Source of the DNA: Anaeromyces robustus
Taxonomy: Eukaryota; Neocallimastigomycota; Neocallimastigomycetes; Neocallimastigales; Neocallimastigaceae
Assembly: GCA_002104895.1 (NCBI GenBank)
Contig: MCFG01000382.1
Coordinates: 1 to 64,000, forward strand
DNA length: 64,000 bases
Reading direction: 5' to 3'
Both the position numbers and the translations under genes were made by a program. Numbering within the stretch: the stretch's first letter is position 1; each line of letters opens with the position of its first letter. Below are positions 23,801 to 33,650 of the stretch, in pieces. The notes beneath the pieces were generated by a model. It saw only the letters and a list, made by a program, of their open reading frames with translations. It searched no databases and was not told the DNA's origin.

Positions 23801-24051
23801 ACGAACTTTTAAAAGAACGGGATAAGAGTAATATTTTGAATGTTCTTAATCTCTTATTAAAAGAAAATAAGAATAAAGATTTAATATTATCCTTATTCGA
23901 AGAACAAGAAAATAAAATTCTAATGATAACGGAGGAATTAATAAACTTTCAAATCGAAAATAAACAATTAAGTGAAGAATTAGATAAGGAAAGAAAACAA
24001 AGAATAAAGGAATTGAATAATTATTTGGAAAACTACCTGAATTACCTTTAA
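20854..24051 (+). CDS. Protease-reverse transcriptase-RNase H polyprotein without integrase (1,065 residues)
   Basis: It starts at ATG 20854. Retropepsin is marked by VLIDSGSATNIIGS near residue 110. The RT runs over about 360-600, with LLDLRNAYNQ, WNVLPFGLSTAPSIFQS and the catalytic YLDD near 515. RNase H begins with LTDASEIGLGAQ near 660. It is interrupted by a ~190-residue low-complexity insertion (His/Asp/Glu/Asn-rich, for example EKHDEQHDSD) and resumes with YYSRKLNK, STFDRELLALSE and ATDHKNL, ending near 960. After RNase H there is no zinc-binding HHCC or DDE integrase. The last ~95 residues are a Glu/Lys/Leu coiled coil. The frame is whole. It is a Ty3/Gypsy-type pol by its RT motifs; loss or lack of integrase is an observation, and its meaning is inference. 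Confidence 0.85.
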   Translation: MIKQNTLKKWLNIQKEKNRKNNTIKEKIHKQSRKMKSTIKKNQNHNIEVKIRIGDVSTELSKKPIHEINNIMNSSSRNKYLNNPNFGGGMHFNNAILLDNNLQGFKAIVLIDSGSATNIIGSNIFKKLNAKQYSNRTSLLQAGNSTIEINEYCYLNIAIEFKRNQYYIFNQKFIIVNSKWNQRGKKPFFFDKIILGDAALTELNTQRIFPIRYPYFLNILENRSEEVKPILDQRKNVYDPGWDKKYLIPKTNKINKEKLKELNDHNNTNTAHNMEETILSKQEFKQIEEKLNKQKQKNNSFIISTDHKKGIEEYIIQEIKNLPSELQQYKDVFNPPPQGVIFNRKNKNLNAILPYDKDKAKLLPMMPHIKLNKEQEDALDEEFEELIKAKKISKIRAASGCNVFNVPKKDGTFRTVFNYVLANNCLLPNQYPIPNLLELVHRAASYKYHILLDLRNAYNQVYLEPRYRFLTNFRFKNQTYQWNVLPFGLSTAPSIFQSILNLLLQKYVNKGIDIYLDDIHIYGNSKEECLKLCAFTLKQFKENNFFCKLEKCIFFPKEFEYLGYLISNNSIKPISKNINNLKRCQTLKEFQQLFGFLNYFKDFIPNFTERTKEISTGLSKPKTKWNDKMENELLYFINFIPNLPALAPFKPNLDILILTDASEIGLGAQIFQARHNDVNILDFLNKSNNVSSTNSIKISPNTNKTDTTISDNNNKKFFHTNHIIKDKTNNNNVQKMSEDTKIHTEIHSTSIYNHEKEHEKHDEQHDSDKVSLVSNEEHDLKHDECELMQEDDNKIYNLIKNDDVMHDKYKNKHDPTNQQDRNKNKAARRKYINQQITPIQTLDNVKNLYCITKENYKILEDHLVPIGYYSRKLNKTEQSYSTFDRELLALSETLKHFELLLKQGQRIYTATDHKNLINYINKNSKVETNRKLRLKENIVNYNIIPFYIKGKDNQIADFLSRQIQPIEINHIEIMNPSHYPNTYELLKERDKSNILNVLNLLLKENKNKDLILSLFEEQENKILMITEELINFQIENKQLSEELDKERKQRIKELNNYLENYLNYL

Positions 24052-24382
24052 CTTTAGAAGGACTAAATAATAAAATAAAACTATTAGAAAATCAGGAAAA
24101 ACAATTAATCTCACTCAATGATAGAATTGATAAAATGAATGATAGGATACGCCACTTTCGCATGGAAACTAATCGAAAAATATTATCCACCAATAATGAT
24201 TTAAATAATTTACAAGTGGAAACAATAAGAATCAAAAGAATATTATCGGAAAAACAAATATTACCAAAAAAGAAAAGAAGATCTAAGAACGATAATAATT
24301 CGGATGACAATTACGAAAGTGAACCAATAACTGAACCCGATGTCATCTCTCAAATCCTTATTGAAGATAATAATTAATAATT
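24052..24382 (+). mobile_element. C-terminal coiled-coil and NLS-like tail of the same element
   Basis: Plus-strand reading continues with more heptad-like sequence, an ATG frame at 24135, a basic LPKKKRRSK motif resembling a monopartite nuclear localisation signal, and an acidic tail. No integrase motif is present. Just downstream is an A-rich tract and an LTR-like region. Confidence 0.55.
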
Positions 24383-24864
24383 AATAATAAAAAAAAAATT
24401 TAATAAAAAAAAAAAAAAAAAAAAAAAAAATAACAATTATACATTATAAAATAAAAATATAAATAGTCGTAAAAAGTACTCACTTTTGAGAGTCAGAATA
24501 TTTTTTATTCTTTTCATCTTAATTTTGTAGTTTAGTATAGTAATTACATAACTAGTTTAAGTAATCTACATATTAACTTTATTTAAAAATAATATAAATA
24601 CTTTATAATTTATGTATTAAATAGTCTTATTGTTTATTTATAATTTAAAATTGTAAAAATTTGATCACTTTTTATAATAAAATTAAATAAAATAAATAAT
24701 AAAACCGAAATTAATTTGAAAAGTTCTTGAATTAAATACAGTGTTACACAACAATTTTCCTTAATTAACTCGAATCGTTATCGCTTCTTGTTAATTAAAT
24801 ATTAGTTACTGTTGGCTTGAACATTGTGCTTTTTATAAACAAAAGTTTTAAAAAGAGAATTACA
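24383..24864 (+). mobile_element. A-run and LTR-like region ending at a self-complementary primer site
   Basis: After 26 consecutive A (24405-24430) comes TATAAATAG (24458-24466). About 30-38 nt later, where a transcript 5' end would be expected, is GAATATTTTTTATTCTTTT (24496-24514). Its exact complement AAAAGAATAAAAAATATTC lies at 24864-24882, immediately after an LTR-like ending ATTACA at 24864. This is the arrangement of Tf1-type self-primed elements. I could not fix the left LTR edge, so it may be truncated or shared with the upstream element. Confidence 0.6.
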
Positions 24865-26420
24865 AAAGAATAAAAAATATTCGGAAAGATTTTACTCTAT
24901 CTTTTAAAGACCCTAATAGCTCAAGAGACTCTTTGGAAGAAATAGCTACTACACTAAGATTCACTCGCGAAGAAACAGCTATGCGTTTAGTTGCTGCTCT
25001 TCCCAGAAAATGGAAGGAAATCCTCGTGGAAGAAGAAATCTGTCCTGATTCCGATGATGATCATTATGATGACATCTGGGAATTTATTAACAATAAATTG
25101 GCTCAGGAAGCACTTATTAAAGAATATTCGGAATTCGTTTCTCTTCGTTTTGGCGGGGGAAGTAGTAGTAGAAATTATAATAAAAAACGTAGAAATAGTC
25201 ATACGAGTAAAAGGAAAGCAAATGTTAAAGAAAACCCTTTCACAGAAATCGTGAAATATAATCGGAATAAAAGCTATAGAGCTTATAAAAAGGATAATAA
25301 ATATAAAAGGGAAATTTCACATTACAATGAAGCTAAGAAAGAAAAAGAAGAAGTTAACCAAGATAAAACGAATGAAACTAAAAAAGATATAAATACAGCT
25401 GAAAAAGCAGCCGAAGAGTTAGCCAATGAATTTCAAAACTATTTTACCACACAAGAACGTACCATTAACTATTCTTTCGTAAATCACGAAGACCCAATAA
25501 CAATCTTTCAGAAATATAAAGACAAAGCACAAAGCATTCAAAGTGAAATAGACACCATTCAGGCATTTTGTCCAGTTAAAGAAATACAATACACTAGAGC
25601 TATGATACCAATTTCTAATGAAGTGATGAGAAAAGTATACAGAAGTGAAAGAGCTGTTAAAGAATTCTCTGATCGTGAAGAAACAGGTATGGTAAACGCC
25701 CTAATGATAGTAGACTCAGGATCTAGTGTAAATCTAATAAGCAAAAAATTAGCTAAAACATTAGGATTAAAAATATTCCCTGTTAAGTCTGAAATAGTAA
25801 CCAATAATGGTAATTTTATAATGAAAGAAGGAACCATAATGAGTCTTGCTGTATTCCTTAAGAATCCTCCAAATTATATAGCAGTATGCCATAATATGAC
25901 TTTTGGGATAGTAAATCAACCGGAACATATGTTAGCAATCGGCAAGAATATGGAAAGAAAATATAATCTAAAATTACACAGAATAGTAGAAATCACTAAT
26001 CTGTTAGAAGACAACGATTTAGAACCACAAAATAATCTAAACCATAACCTAGCTCAAGCCCAAGCACTCCAAGAGTTTGCTCGAAATAACGCAGCACTAC
26101 AGACCAATAGAGTTGAAGATAGAGATCAACAATCCGTAGCTAGACTTCAATTTAGAGGACAGGGTAACCCTCACAATATGGTTGAGATTCCAATCACAGG
26201 TGTAAATCATTATAATCTGTTAAAAGAATTCAATATTAACAAATTACTGGATGACGATCCTAAAAAAGGATACTTAATAACAATCGGTAATAAAGAAGAA
26301 AAAATTAAAAATGACGAACTAATAAAGAAACTATTACCAGATGAATTAAAAGAATTTAAAGACGTCTTTGACATCCCAAAAGGCTTATATCCAGAGGAAA
26401 ATGGGATTTCAAGTTAAATA
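24865..26420 (+). mobile_element. Gag remnant and protease of the second integrase-less element
   Basis: The main frame (24933-26417; reading appears open from about 24870) begins with a capsid-like helical segment (TAMRLVAALPRKWKEILVEE), then a Gly/Ser turn and a basic nucleic-acid-binding-like run (NYNKKRRNSHTSKRKAN) instead of a zinc knuckle. A Lys/Glu helix and a retropepsin (MIVDSGSSVNLISKK near residue 260) follow. The end has the EFKDVFDIPKG-type linker that precedes RT. The N-terminal coiled-coil part seen in the 774-codon Gag is missing, although the post-LTR leader is the same. The element carries a few breaks overall. Confidence 0.75.
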
Positions 26421-27805
26421 TAAAACAAGAAGACATTGATTCTCTTCCCCTAGCAAAACCCAAAATAATTGGAAAAGAAGCAGAAAAAGCAACAAAGGAA
26501 ATGCTCAAGCAATACTTGGAAGATAAATGGATCGAACCAGCTAACTATGACCATGCAGTAAACATGTTCGCAGTACCAAAACAAGATAGAACATATAGGT
26601 ACGTCTATAATTATGTTCCTGTAAACAAGATATGCCGAATTAATCAGAATTCAATCCCAAACTTAAGAAATAACGTGGATATTTTAGTAAAAAATCCTTA
26701 TAGAATAGCGTTAGATTTAAGAACTGCCTATAACCAGATACGTATAACAGATCCTCTCACTAAAGCTACAGCATTCATTACCCCATTTGGTATCTATCAA
26801 TGGAACGTTATGCCTTTCGGACTTTCGGATGCACCTCCGCATTTCCAGTCATTTATGAATCATATTCTTTTCAAAAAATTAAATGACGGCGTAATAGTAT
26901 ATTTGGACGATGTGTTAGTATATGGAAAAACTAAACAAGAATGTATACAAAACTGTAAATGGGTATTAAGTCAATTTCGTAAACATAAATTATATTGTAA
27001 AATATCTAAATGTGAATTTTTTCCGGACATAGTCACGTACTTAGGGTACGCTGTTGAAAATGGATTTTATATTCCTAAAAACATTTCTAAATTCAATCAA
27101 ATTAGAAAACCTACTAACCTTAAGGAACTCCAAAAGGTTTTAGGTCTACTTAACTGTTTTGCCGATTCGATCCCAAAGTATACTGAAAAAATTTTACCTT
27201 TAATTAACTGCCTTTCTAAATATGACCAAAACATTATTGATAAAAATTTTAATAACTGCCTCAATAACCTTCAATTCTATCCCAAAACTTACTTCAACCT
27301 TAATTCTGAATTCTTCCTTATCTCTGACGCTTCGGAATTTTCCGGTTCAGTCATTCTTTTTCAAACCCTTTCCGGGGGGTAGATTCGGATAAAAATAATT
27401 TATCCACTAACGATATAATTAAAAGAATTGAAAAAGAAGAAAGTTCATGGAAGGCAATAGAAGATTTAATTAAGAAAAAGTTAATCGGCGCAGTATCCTG
27501 TTATAGCTATAAATTTAATGAAACTGAAAGTCATTACTCAGCCTTTGATAAAGAATTATTAACAATATTAAAAGGCTTGGAACAATTACTTTCTAAGAAA
27601 TTACCCAAGAACAATATATATTCTAACAGACAATGCACCTTCAAGTCAAATAATAAACGGTCAAAGTCAAAAAATAGTAGATAATAGAAGACTACGCTAT
27701 TTAGAAAGACTACAACCATTCAAATTAAAAGGAATATATCTTAGAGGTAAACAAAACGATTTATTAGATTGGTTATCCAGAAACATTTCGGAAAACAATT
27801 ATTAA
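26421..27805 (+). mobile_element. RT and RNase H of the second integrase-less element
   Basis: The RT shows VPKQDRTYRYVYNYVPVN, ALDLRTAYNQIRI, WNVMPFGLSDAPPHFQS and the catalytic YLDD, then the thumb/connection (LKELQKVLGLLNCFADSIP). RNase H follows with LISDASEFSGSVILFQ, a short Lys/Glu-rich insertion, and SAFDKELLTILKGLE. Coding ends just after LLDWLSRN near 27805, with no integrase sequence before the family A LTR at 27893. It is the same architecture as the 20.9-kb element and the 33.7-36.1-kb relic. It looks nearly whole in this part, with about two or three breaks. Confidence 0.8.
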
Positions 27806-27892
27806 GAAAAGTATATAAGACTTAATTCTGAATCCAATAAATAATTTCTGCAAAATCATAAGTAACTTAAAAATTAAAATAATGTAATAAAT

Positions 27893-28593
27893 TGTAACGA
27901 ATCTCACAATTAGTAAAATAGTAACCATGGTCTAGTGGTTAGTAACTATGACCATCTGGGCGAACACTCTGGGTGCGACTCACACCTTGTTCCAAATTTT
28001 ATAAAAATTTTATTTTAAATTTATTTATTATAAATTTCTGTATTTTATTCTGTATTTGTTTCTGTATTTTATTTCTGTATTTCTTTATAGAATTAAATGG
28101 AATAAAATTAGAAACTTTAAGAAAAAATTATATAATATTTCTTTATTTGTCTATGAGATTCATTTTATAACAAAATATCTTAGTTTCTAGCAATTTTTAT
28201 TATTTTTTATGAACTTTTATTTTTAAAACTATTTTTCCGCAAAAAGTATAAATAGGTGTAAAATCTTTAGTTAAAAATATTTTTCTTTGTGCTTTTATTC
28301 TTTTAATAACTTTCATATATATTAGTAATAATTAATTCATAAGTAGTTCGAAATACTACAAAGATTAGTTATTATTAATTTTTAATAATTAATAAAACTA
28401 TATTCTAATAAAACAAATTTTAAATAAAAAAATAAATTAAAATTATACTAATATATATCGACACCGACCTTTCGGGTTAACAAAGGAAAGGTGTTCCGAT
28501 ATTACAAAGTATAATCAACCTTCTTTATTTTATTTTTGTGTTCATTTTCAGTTCTCGTGCCAATTGTAATATTGGAACAACCGTTCCGTTACA
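27893..28593 (+). mobile_element. Family A solo LTR (701 bp)
   Basis: It starts TGTAACGAATCTCACAATT and ends ACCGTTCCGTTACA, and is flanked by the perfect duplication TAAAT (27888-27892 and 28594-28598). It contains the tRNA-like module, TATAAATAGG near 28248 and the ACCTTTC/GAAAGGT hairpin near 28465-28490. It is an independent insertion just beyond the integrase-less element, so it need not belong to it. Confidence 0.92.
27921..27994 (+). other. tRNA-like module in family A LTR (copy 3)
   Basis: This 74-nt module matches copy 1 closely, with one change inside the B-box-like site (GGGTGCGACTC). Confidence 0.58.
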
Positions 28594-29654
28594 TAAATCA
28601 TCAATTATATTTCTGATAAAAATTAATTAGTCATAAGACTTAAATTAACTTAGTAATAACCAATAGGATAATTTGATAGAAATAAATTAAAATAAAATTT
28701 ATACTAAAATAACAATTTAGGAATTAAATAATCAATCAAATATTTCTGTTAAAATAAAAATTATACTAAAACAATAATTTAGGAATTAAATAGTTAAATA
28801 ACCAATTAAAATTTTCTGTAAAAATTATAATAAAATTAGTTTATATATAACCAATAAATATTTTCTGAATAAAATTATAGTTAATCATATGAATATAATA
28901 ATCTAAAATTAGTTTATCAATATCAAATTATATTATATTTAATAATTAGTATATAGCTAACCAATTAAGAAAGAATAATATTATTATATCAATATCCAAT
29001 TAAAATGTATTAAATAATTGTAATAATTTAGTATAAAAAGAACCAATTTGAATCGATTAAAACGCTATCGTTTTAACGATTAAAATCGTGTTTTTAAAAG
29101 TTATTCGTGTTTTTAAAAAAAAGTTATAGTATTTTTAAAGTTATCATGTTTTTAAAGTTATAAACCAATGTATTAATAAATAAATAAAATAAATAAAGAT
29201 TATTATTATTACAAATAAAAATTATTATTAAATAAATAAAGTGTATTAAAATACGTTTTAGAAGACGAATAGAGTCTTATATACGTCGCGTTGTAATAGG
29301 ATAATTACCTATTCTTAAAAACGACTACTTAAATTAAAACGTTAGCTAGAAGCCTTTGTGCAAAACACTTTTGTGTATACAGCGTAGCGACCCATAACTA
29401 AATAATTTAGCGAGGGTTTAAGTAGTTAACACGGCGGTTAATGTACTTATAGGGACACCTATAAGGTTAATAATTTTATATAGTTTTAAATTTAATAATT
29501 TAAATTACAAGTTTTAACGTATCTTGTTGTTAATATTATCGTGCCGGTTTTATTTAGTTGTTAAGGCAAAACGATAATAAATAACTATTGTAACCATAAT
29601 AATAATAATAATAATCATATTAATAACTTTTAATTAATCCTTATTATCACTGGT
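28594..29654. other. Non-coding stretch with imperfect repeats and a GC-richer patch
   Basis: From 28660 to 29040, ATAACCAATTAAAATTTTCTG-like units recur irregularly. At 29045-29160 there are self-complementary runs (ATCGTTTTAACGAT) and repeated GTGTTTTTAAAAGTTAT. From 29255 to 29580 the composition is richer in G and C (for example ACGTCGCGTTG, TTAACACGGCGGTTAA) but shows no open frame. It ends with CTGGT (29650-29654) next to the family E LTR. I cannot name the patch. Confidence 0.4.
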
Positions 29655-30302
29655 TGTAAAGGAGTAACAAGAAATAGATTACAATAACACGACAAATAAC
29701 ACGACACTAAAATAAGAAAATAAAAATAACGAAAATAAAAAATTTGTTTTGTTAAAAAAATGTTTTGTTAATATTTAAATAATTAAAATTTTATTTTAAT
29801 TTTTAATAACAATTACACCTTTCAAAATTTAAGAAATTTTGAAGTATTTTTATATTTTTTCATAATTATATTTATTATATATTATACTAATTTATTTATA
29901 TTTAATTTCTATTTATTTACGGACTATCTAACTAACTAAACTTTATTATTTAATAAATTTATTTATTATTTCTAAAAATAGAAATTTTAAATTAACTATT
30001 AAAACTAAGACTAAATAATTTCAATTGAGTTCATTTATTATTTATTTATTATTCTAATATTAATAATATATTTATTATATATTTTAAATTTAAAAACAAT
30101 GAAAAATTTTATAAATTAAAAGTGAAAAAATTAATATTTCACAAAATAAATTAATAATTTATTCTGTTTTGAACTTTATTTAATTGATTTAAATTATTGT
30201 TTTACAATAATTTTACAGAAATATTTTTTGTAATTCAGTTACTTGTAAAGTGGCTGAATTTACAATTAAAGATATTATAATGTGGCGCATAATATCTTTA
30301 CA
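29655..30302 (-). mobile_element. Family E LTR (648 bp), 3' LTR of a young chromovirus
   Basis: Read on the minus strand it starts TGTAAAGATATTATGCGCC and ends TTACTCCTTTACA. It has the same length as 49401-50048 and, by eye, only about one base difference. The outer flank on the minus strand is ACCAG, equal to the five bases before the 49401 LTR. A polypurine tract lies directly upstream of it (30303-30316, minus strand). Near-identity means a very recent insertion. Confidence 0.9.
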
Positions 30303-30320
30303 ATCTCTCTCCTTAAAGTC
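30303..30320 (-). promoter_or_regulatory. Polypurine tract before the 3' LTR
   Basis: The minus strand reads AAGGAGAGAGAT right before the LTR TGTAAAG. This is the expected plus-strand priming site of LTR retroelements. Confidence 0.7.
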
Positions 30321-30334
30321 GAGCTCCTGCGAGA

Positions 30335-33300
30335 TTACAATTTTCTTGGTTCAATGTTAATAAAAACAGGTTGAGGCTTATGTCTAATATAATAGTCATT
30401 ATTAAAGTCATCCACTTCAGAACTCTTACCTTTTCTAGATCTTCTAAGGTATTGCTGAATTAATTGTTTGTCTGTTACTTGGTCTTCTTTGATCCATGAT
30501 TGATCTACTGGATCGTTACCTTTCCAGGACATAAGATAATAGGTTTCACCTTTGTATGTTTTCATATCGATTATCTTATCCGGAATTTTATCAATTGAGT
30601 CAACAGTTAGATGTGTGTTTCTTCTAGGTCTCAAAGATCTACCTTTAAATTCATTTTCGTGATATGGTTCTAAAAGAGAAACATGAAAGACAGGATGACA
30701 ACGCATATCACTAGGAAGATCTAATTCGAAAGCGAGAGGACTAACTTTTTTAGTAATGGTAAAAGGACCCATCATTTGATCTGCTAATTTTTTCTTACTA
30801 TTTTTTATATTGAGACCTTTGTATAACCACACTTGTTGACCAACTTCAAAACTAGGAGCATTCAATCTTCTTTTGTCTGCATATTTTTTATAAGTTTTCT
30901 TAGCATTGTCCAAGTTTTCTTTAAGGAGTTTAATATTATTCTCAATATCGATGACTGTTTTTTCAGCGCTATTTGGATTATCGAAAGATGGAATTTCTGG
31001 AGAGAATTTAGGATTAAATCCATAATTGGAAAAGAAAGGTGATTGTTTAGTAGATTGGTGGATAGTATTATTATAAGAAAATTCAGCAAAAGGTAAAATA
31101 TCCACCCAATTATTTTGTCTTTCGTTAATAAAGCATCGAAGATATTGTTCCAAGATTCCATTCACCCTCTCCGTTTGACCGTCAGTCTGAGGATGATTGG
31201 CAGTGGAAAGAGAGTGATTAATATCAAGTAATTTACACATTCTATTCCAAAATTCAGAAGTAAATTGGGAGCCTCTATCAGAAATAATGGAATCTGGAAA
31301 ACCATGAAGACGGAATATATTGTTAATGAATGAATCAGCTGCAATTGAAGCAGTAGGCAGACAACGTAAAGGAATAAAGTGAGCCATCTTAGTTAATCTA
31401 TCGACTACAACCATAATAGTAGTCATTTCTCTTGATTTAGGAAGTTCAACTATGAAGTCCATTGAAATTTCCTTCCAAGGTCTTTCTGGAGTGGACAAAG
31501 GAGAAAGTAATCCATAAGGTTTATGTTTTGGAACTTTTGACTTGCAACAAATAAAACAAGACTTAATAAATTTTTTAATATCTTTTCTCATTTTAGGCCA
31601 CCAAAAATTTCTAGAGATTAATTCGAATGTTTTCAAAACACCAAAATGACCTGCAGTTATCGAATCATGATGAATTTCAAGAATTTTGCCACGAAGGTTA
31701 TACGGAACGTAAATGAGATTATTAAATAACAAGAAACCATCACTGTCTAATTTTAAACAATCCATCTTTTTAAAGGGAGCATCGCCGTTCCTTCCTTCTA
31801 ATATGAATTCTCTAGCTTTATTATAAAATTCATCTGATTTTAAGTTTTTAAGTATAGAATTAACAATAGTTTTGTCTTCAATGTTGCAAACACGAATGAC
31901 ACAACAAGAAGTAATTCTGTAAACATTAAAAAGATGATCACTTCTACGAGATAAAATATCAGGTTTACCTGATTTCTTTCCTGCACGATAAATAAGTTCG
32001 AAATCAAATCGTGACAAGAATTCATTCCATCTAATTTGTCTTTGCGAAAGCATCTCAGGTTTTCTTGGGAATGTGAGATTTTTATGATCAGTATAAATAA
32101 TAAACCGATGTCGAGCACCTTCTAAGTAATGACGCCATTCTTCTAAAGCTGTCTTTATTGCAAGCAATTCTTTGTCATAAATTGGATAATTTTGTTGAGA
32201 TTTATTAAGACTTTTAGAAAGGAAAGCTATAGGATGTAATTTCTTGTCAAACTCTTGAGAGAGAATTGCACCTACAGCAAAGTTACTTGCATCAGTTTCT
32301 ACAATAAATTGGCGATTGCTATCAGGATGTTTTAATATAGGAGCAGAGGTAAAAAGGTTCTTCAAAGTATCGAATGCATTTTGCTGCTCAACGCCCCAAT
32401 TAAATGAAACATTTTTTCTTGTGAGTTTATGTAATGGGTTGGCAATTTTTGCAAAATCTTTAATAAAAATACGATAATAATTGCATAATCCAATAAAAGA
32501 TTGTATCTCTTTAACATCTTTTGGAATAGGCCAATCTAATACACCTTTAACTTTTTCTTTATCCATTTCCAACCCACGTTTAGAAATAACATATCCAAGA
32601 AAAGTAGTTTCCTCTACATCAAACTCACATTTCTCTAGATTTAAATACAAATTATTTTCTAATAATCTTATTAACACTTTTATCACATGAGCATGATGTT
32701 CTTTAATATTTTTTGAATAAATAAGTATATCATCTATATAGGAAATTACAAATTCATCAAGATAATCACTCAAAACATCGTTGATGAAATGTTGAAATGT
32801 AGCTGGAGCGTTTTTTAACCCAAAAGGCATTACTAAATATTCATAATGACCATAACGAGTGCGAAATGCAGTTTTAAATTCATCCCCTTCTTTAATTCTT
32901 ACTAAATTATATGCAGATTTTAAATCCAATTTTGTAAATATTTTAGCTCCTTTAACTCTATCTAACAGATCACTAATTAAAGGAAGAGGATAAGAATTGC
33001 GTATGGTCATCTCATTAAGTTTTCTATAATCTACACATAGACGTAGTGAACCATCCTTCTTTTTTACAAAAAGGATAGGTGCTCCAGCAGGAGAAGTAGA
33101 TTTTCTAATAAAACCTTTTTCTAAATTTTCTTTTAAATATCTTTTTAATTCTTCTCTTTCAACTTCATTTAAAGAGTATAATGGTCCATAAAATAAACTA
33201 CTATTTTCTTTTAATTTTATTTCACAATCGTAATCACGATGTGGAGGTAATTTTTTACAATTTTGTTCATTAAACACATCAATAAAATTCATATACTGTG

Positions 33301-33478
33301 GTGGTACGGCGACCATATTTTCATCTTTATTTATTAATTTTAATTTTTTAATAACTCTACATGCATAAGCGATTTTACTTTCTTTTTTATTACATACATT
33401 TTCATTATAAAAATCATTTTTTTCGTTTAAAATTATTTTTATCCTTTTCATCTTTAATACTATTGCTAACACTATCAT
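30335..33478 (-). CDS. Chromovirus Pol: RT, RNase H, integrase, chromodomain (1,047 residues)
   Basis: It starts at ATG 33478. The LPPHRDYDCEI linker leads into RT (CVDYRKLNEMT, FTKLDLKSAYN, LVMPFGLKNAPATFQ, catalytic YIDD near residue 247). RNase H starts at FIVETDASNFAVGAILSQ near 392 and includes YPIYDKELLAIK and YTDHKNL. Integrase has an H-H...C-C zinc site (HHDSITAGHFG...CFICC) near 600-640 and the DDE core (MDFIVELP, ISDRGSQFTS, HPQTDGQTERVNG) near 670-775. A C-terminal chromodomain (YYLMSWKGNDPVDQSWI) lies near 960-1010. Order and motifs are those of Ty3/Gypsy chromoviruses (Tf1/sushi-like). The frame looks whole. Upstream (33644-33414) is an acidic frame with an Asp/Ser hexanucleotide repeat that overlaps it in another frame, as in families that use frameshifting. 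Its own 5' LTR and gag-protease are not adjacent but lie at 49.4-51.9 kb. Confidence 0.93.
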   Translation of the reverse strand: MIVLAIVLKMKRIKIILNEKNDFYNENVCNKKESKIAYACRVIKKLKLINKDENMVAVPPQYMNFIDVFNEQNCKKLPPHRDYDCEIKLKENSSLFYGPLYSLNEVEREELKRYLKENLEKGFIRKSTSPAGAPILFVKKKDGSLRLCVDYRKLNEMTIRNSYPLPLISDLLDRVKGAKIFTKLDLKSAYNLVRIKEGDEFKTAFRTRYGHYEYLVMPFGLKNAPATFQHFINDVLSDYLDEFVISYIDDILIYSKNIKEHHAHVIKVLIRLLENNLYLNLEKCEFDVEETTFLGYVISKRGLEMDKEKVKGVLDWPIPKDVKEIQSFIGLCNYYRIFIKDFAKIANPLHKLTRKNVSFNWGVEQQNAFDTLKNLFTSAPILKHPDSNRQFIVETDASNFAVGAILSQEFDKKLHPIAFLSKSLNKSQQNYPIYDKELLAIKTALEEWRHYLEGARHRFIIYTDHKNLTFPRKPEMLSQRQIRWNEFLSRFDFELIYRAGKKSGKPDILSRRSDHLFNVYRITSCCVIRVCNIEDKTIVNSILKNLKSDEFYNKAREFILEGRNGDAPFKKMDCLKLDSDGFLLFNNLIYVPYNLRGKILEIHHDSITAGHFGVLKTFELISRNFWWPKMRKDIKKFIKSCFICCKSKVPKHKPYGLLSPLSTPERPWKEISMDFIVELPKSREMTTIMVVVDRLTKMAHFIPLRCLPTASIAADSFINNIFRLHGFPDSIISDRGSQFTSEFWNRMCKLLDINHSLSTANHPQTDGQTERVNGILEQYLRCFINERQNNWVDILPFAEFSYNNTIHQSTKQSPFFSNYGFNPKFSPEIPSFDNPNSAEKTVIDIENNIKLLKENLDNAKKTYKKYADKRRLNAPSFEVGQQVWLYKGLNIKNSKKKLADQMMGPFTITKKVSPLAFELDLPSDMRCHPVFHVSLLEPYHENEFKGRSLRPRRNTHLTVDSIDKIPDKIIDMKTYKGETYYLMSWKGNDPVDQSWIKEDQVTDKQLIQQYLRRSRKGKSSEVDDFNNDYYIRHKPQPVFINIEPRKL

Positions 33479-33644
33479 TAGAACATTTTTCTAAGCTATT
33501 TTTTCTATTATTAACACTATCACTATCACTATCACTATCACTAAAAGAATTATCGCTATCCAACATAAAACTATCATTAACATCACTATTATATTCGACA
33601 TCACTGTCGTTAATTGTGTGAACTAACCAAAGGGTATAAAACAA
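33414..33644 (-). CDS. Acidic Ser/Asp-rich linker frame before Pol
   Basis: This is a 76-codon frame with a (DS)n run derived from an ATCACT microsatellite (about 33505-33545) and a basic end. It belongs to the same young chromovirus and lies between protease and RT in the usual element order. It overlaps the start of Pol in a different frame. Confidence 0.6.
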   Translation of the reverse strand: MFYTLWLVHTINDSDVEYNSDVNDSFMLDSDNSFSDSDSDSDSVNNRKNSLEKCSNDSVSNSIKDEKDKNNFKRKK

Positions 33645-33650
33645 AAGAAA

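Noticed and set aside
28453-28495. Transcription terminator or attenuator at the ACCTTTC/GAAAGGT hairpin
   Set aside because: It is a conserved part of the family A LTR; bacterial-type termination is not expected here and its role is unknown.
30833-33621. Small frames on either strand within the Pol region
   Set aside because: They overlap the RT-integrase frame and have no domain content.
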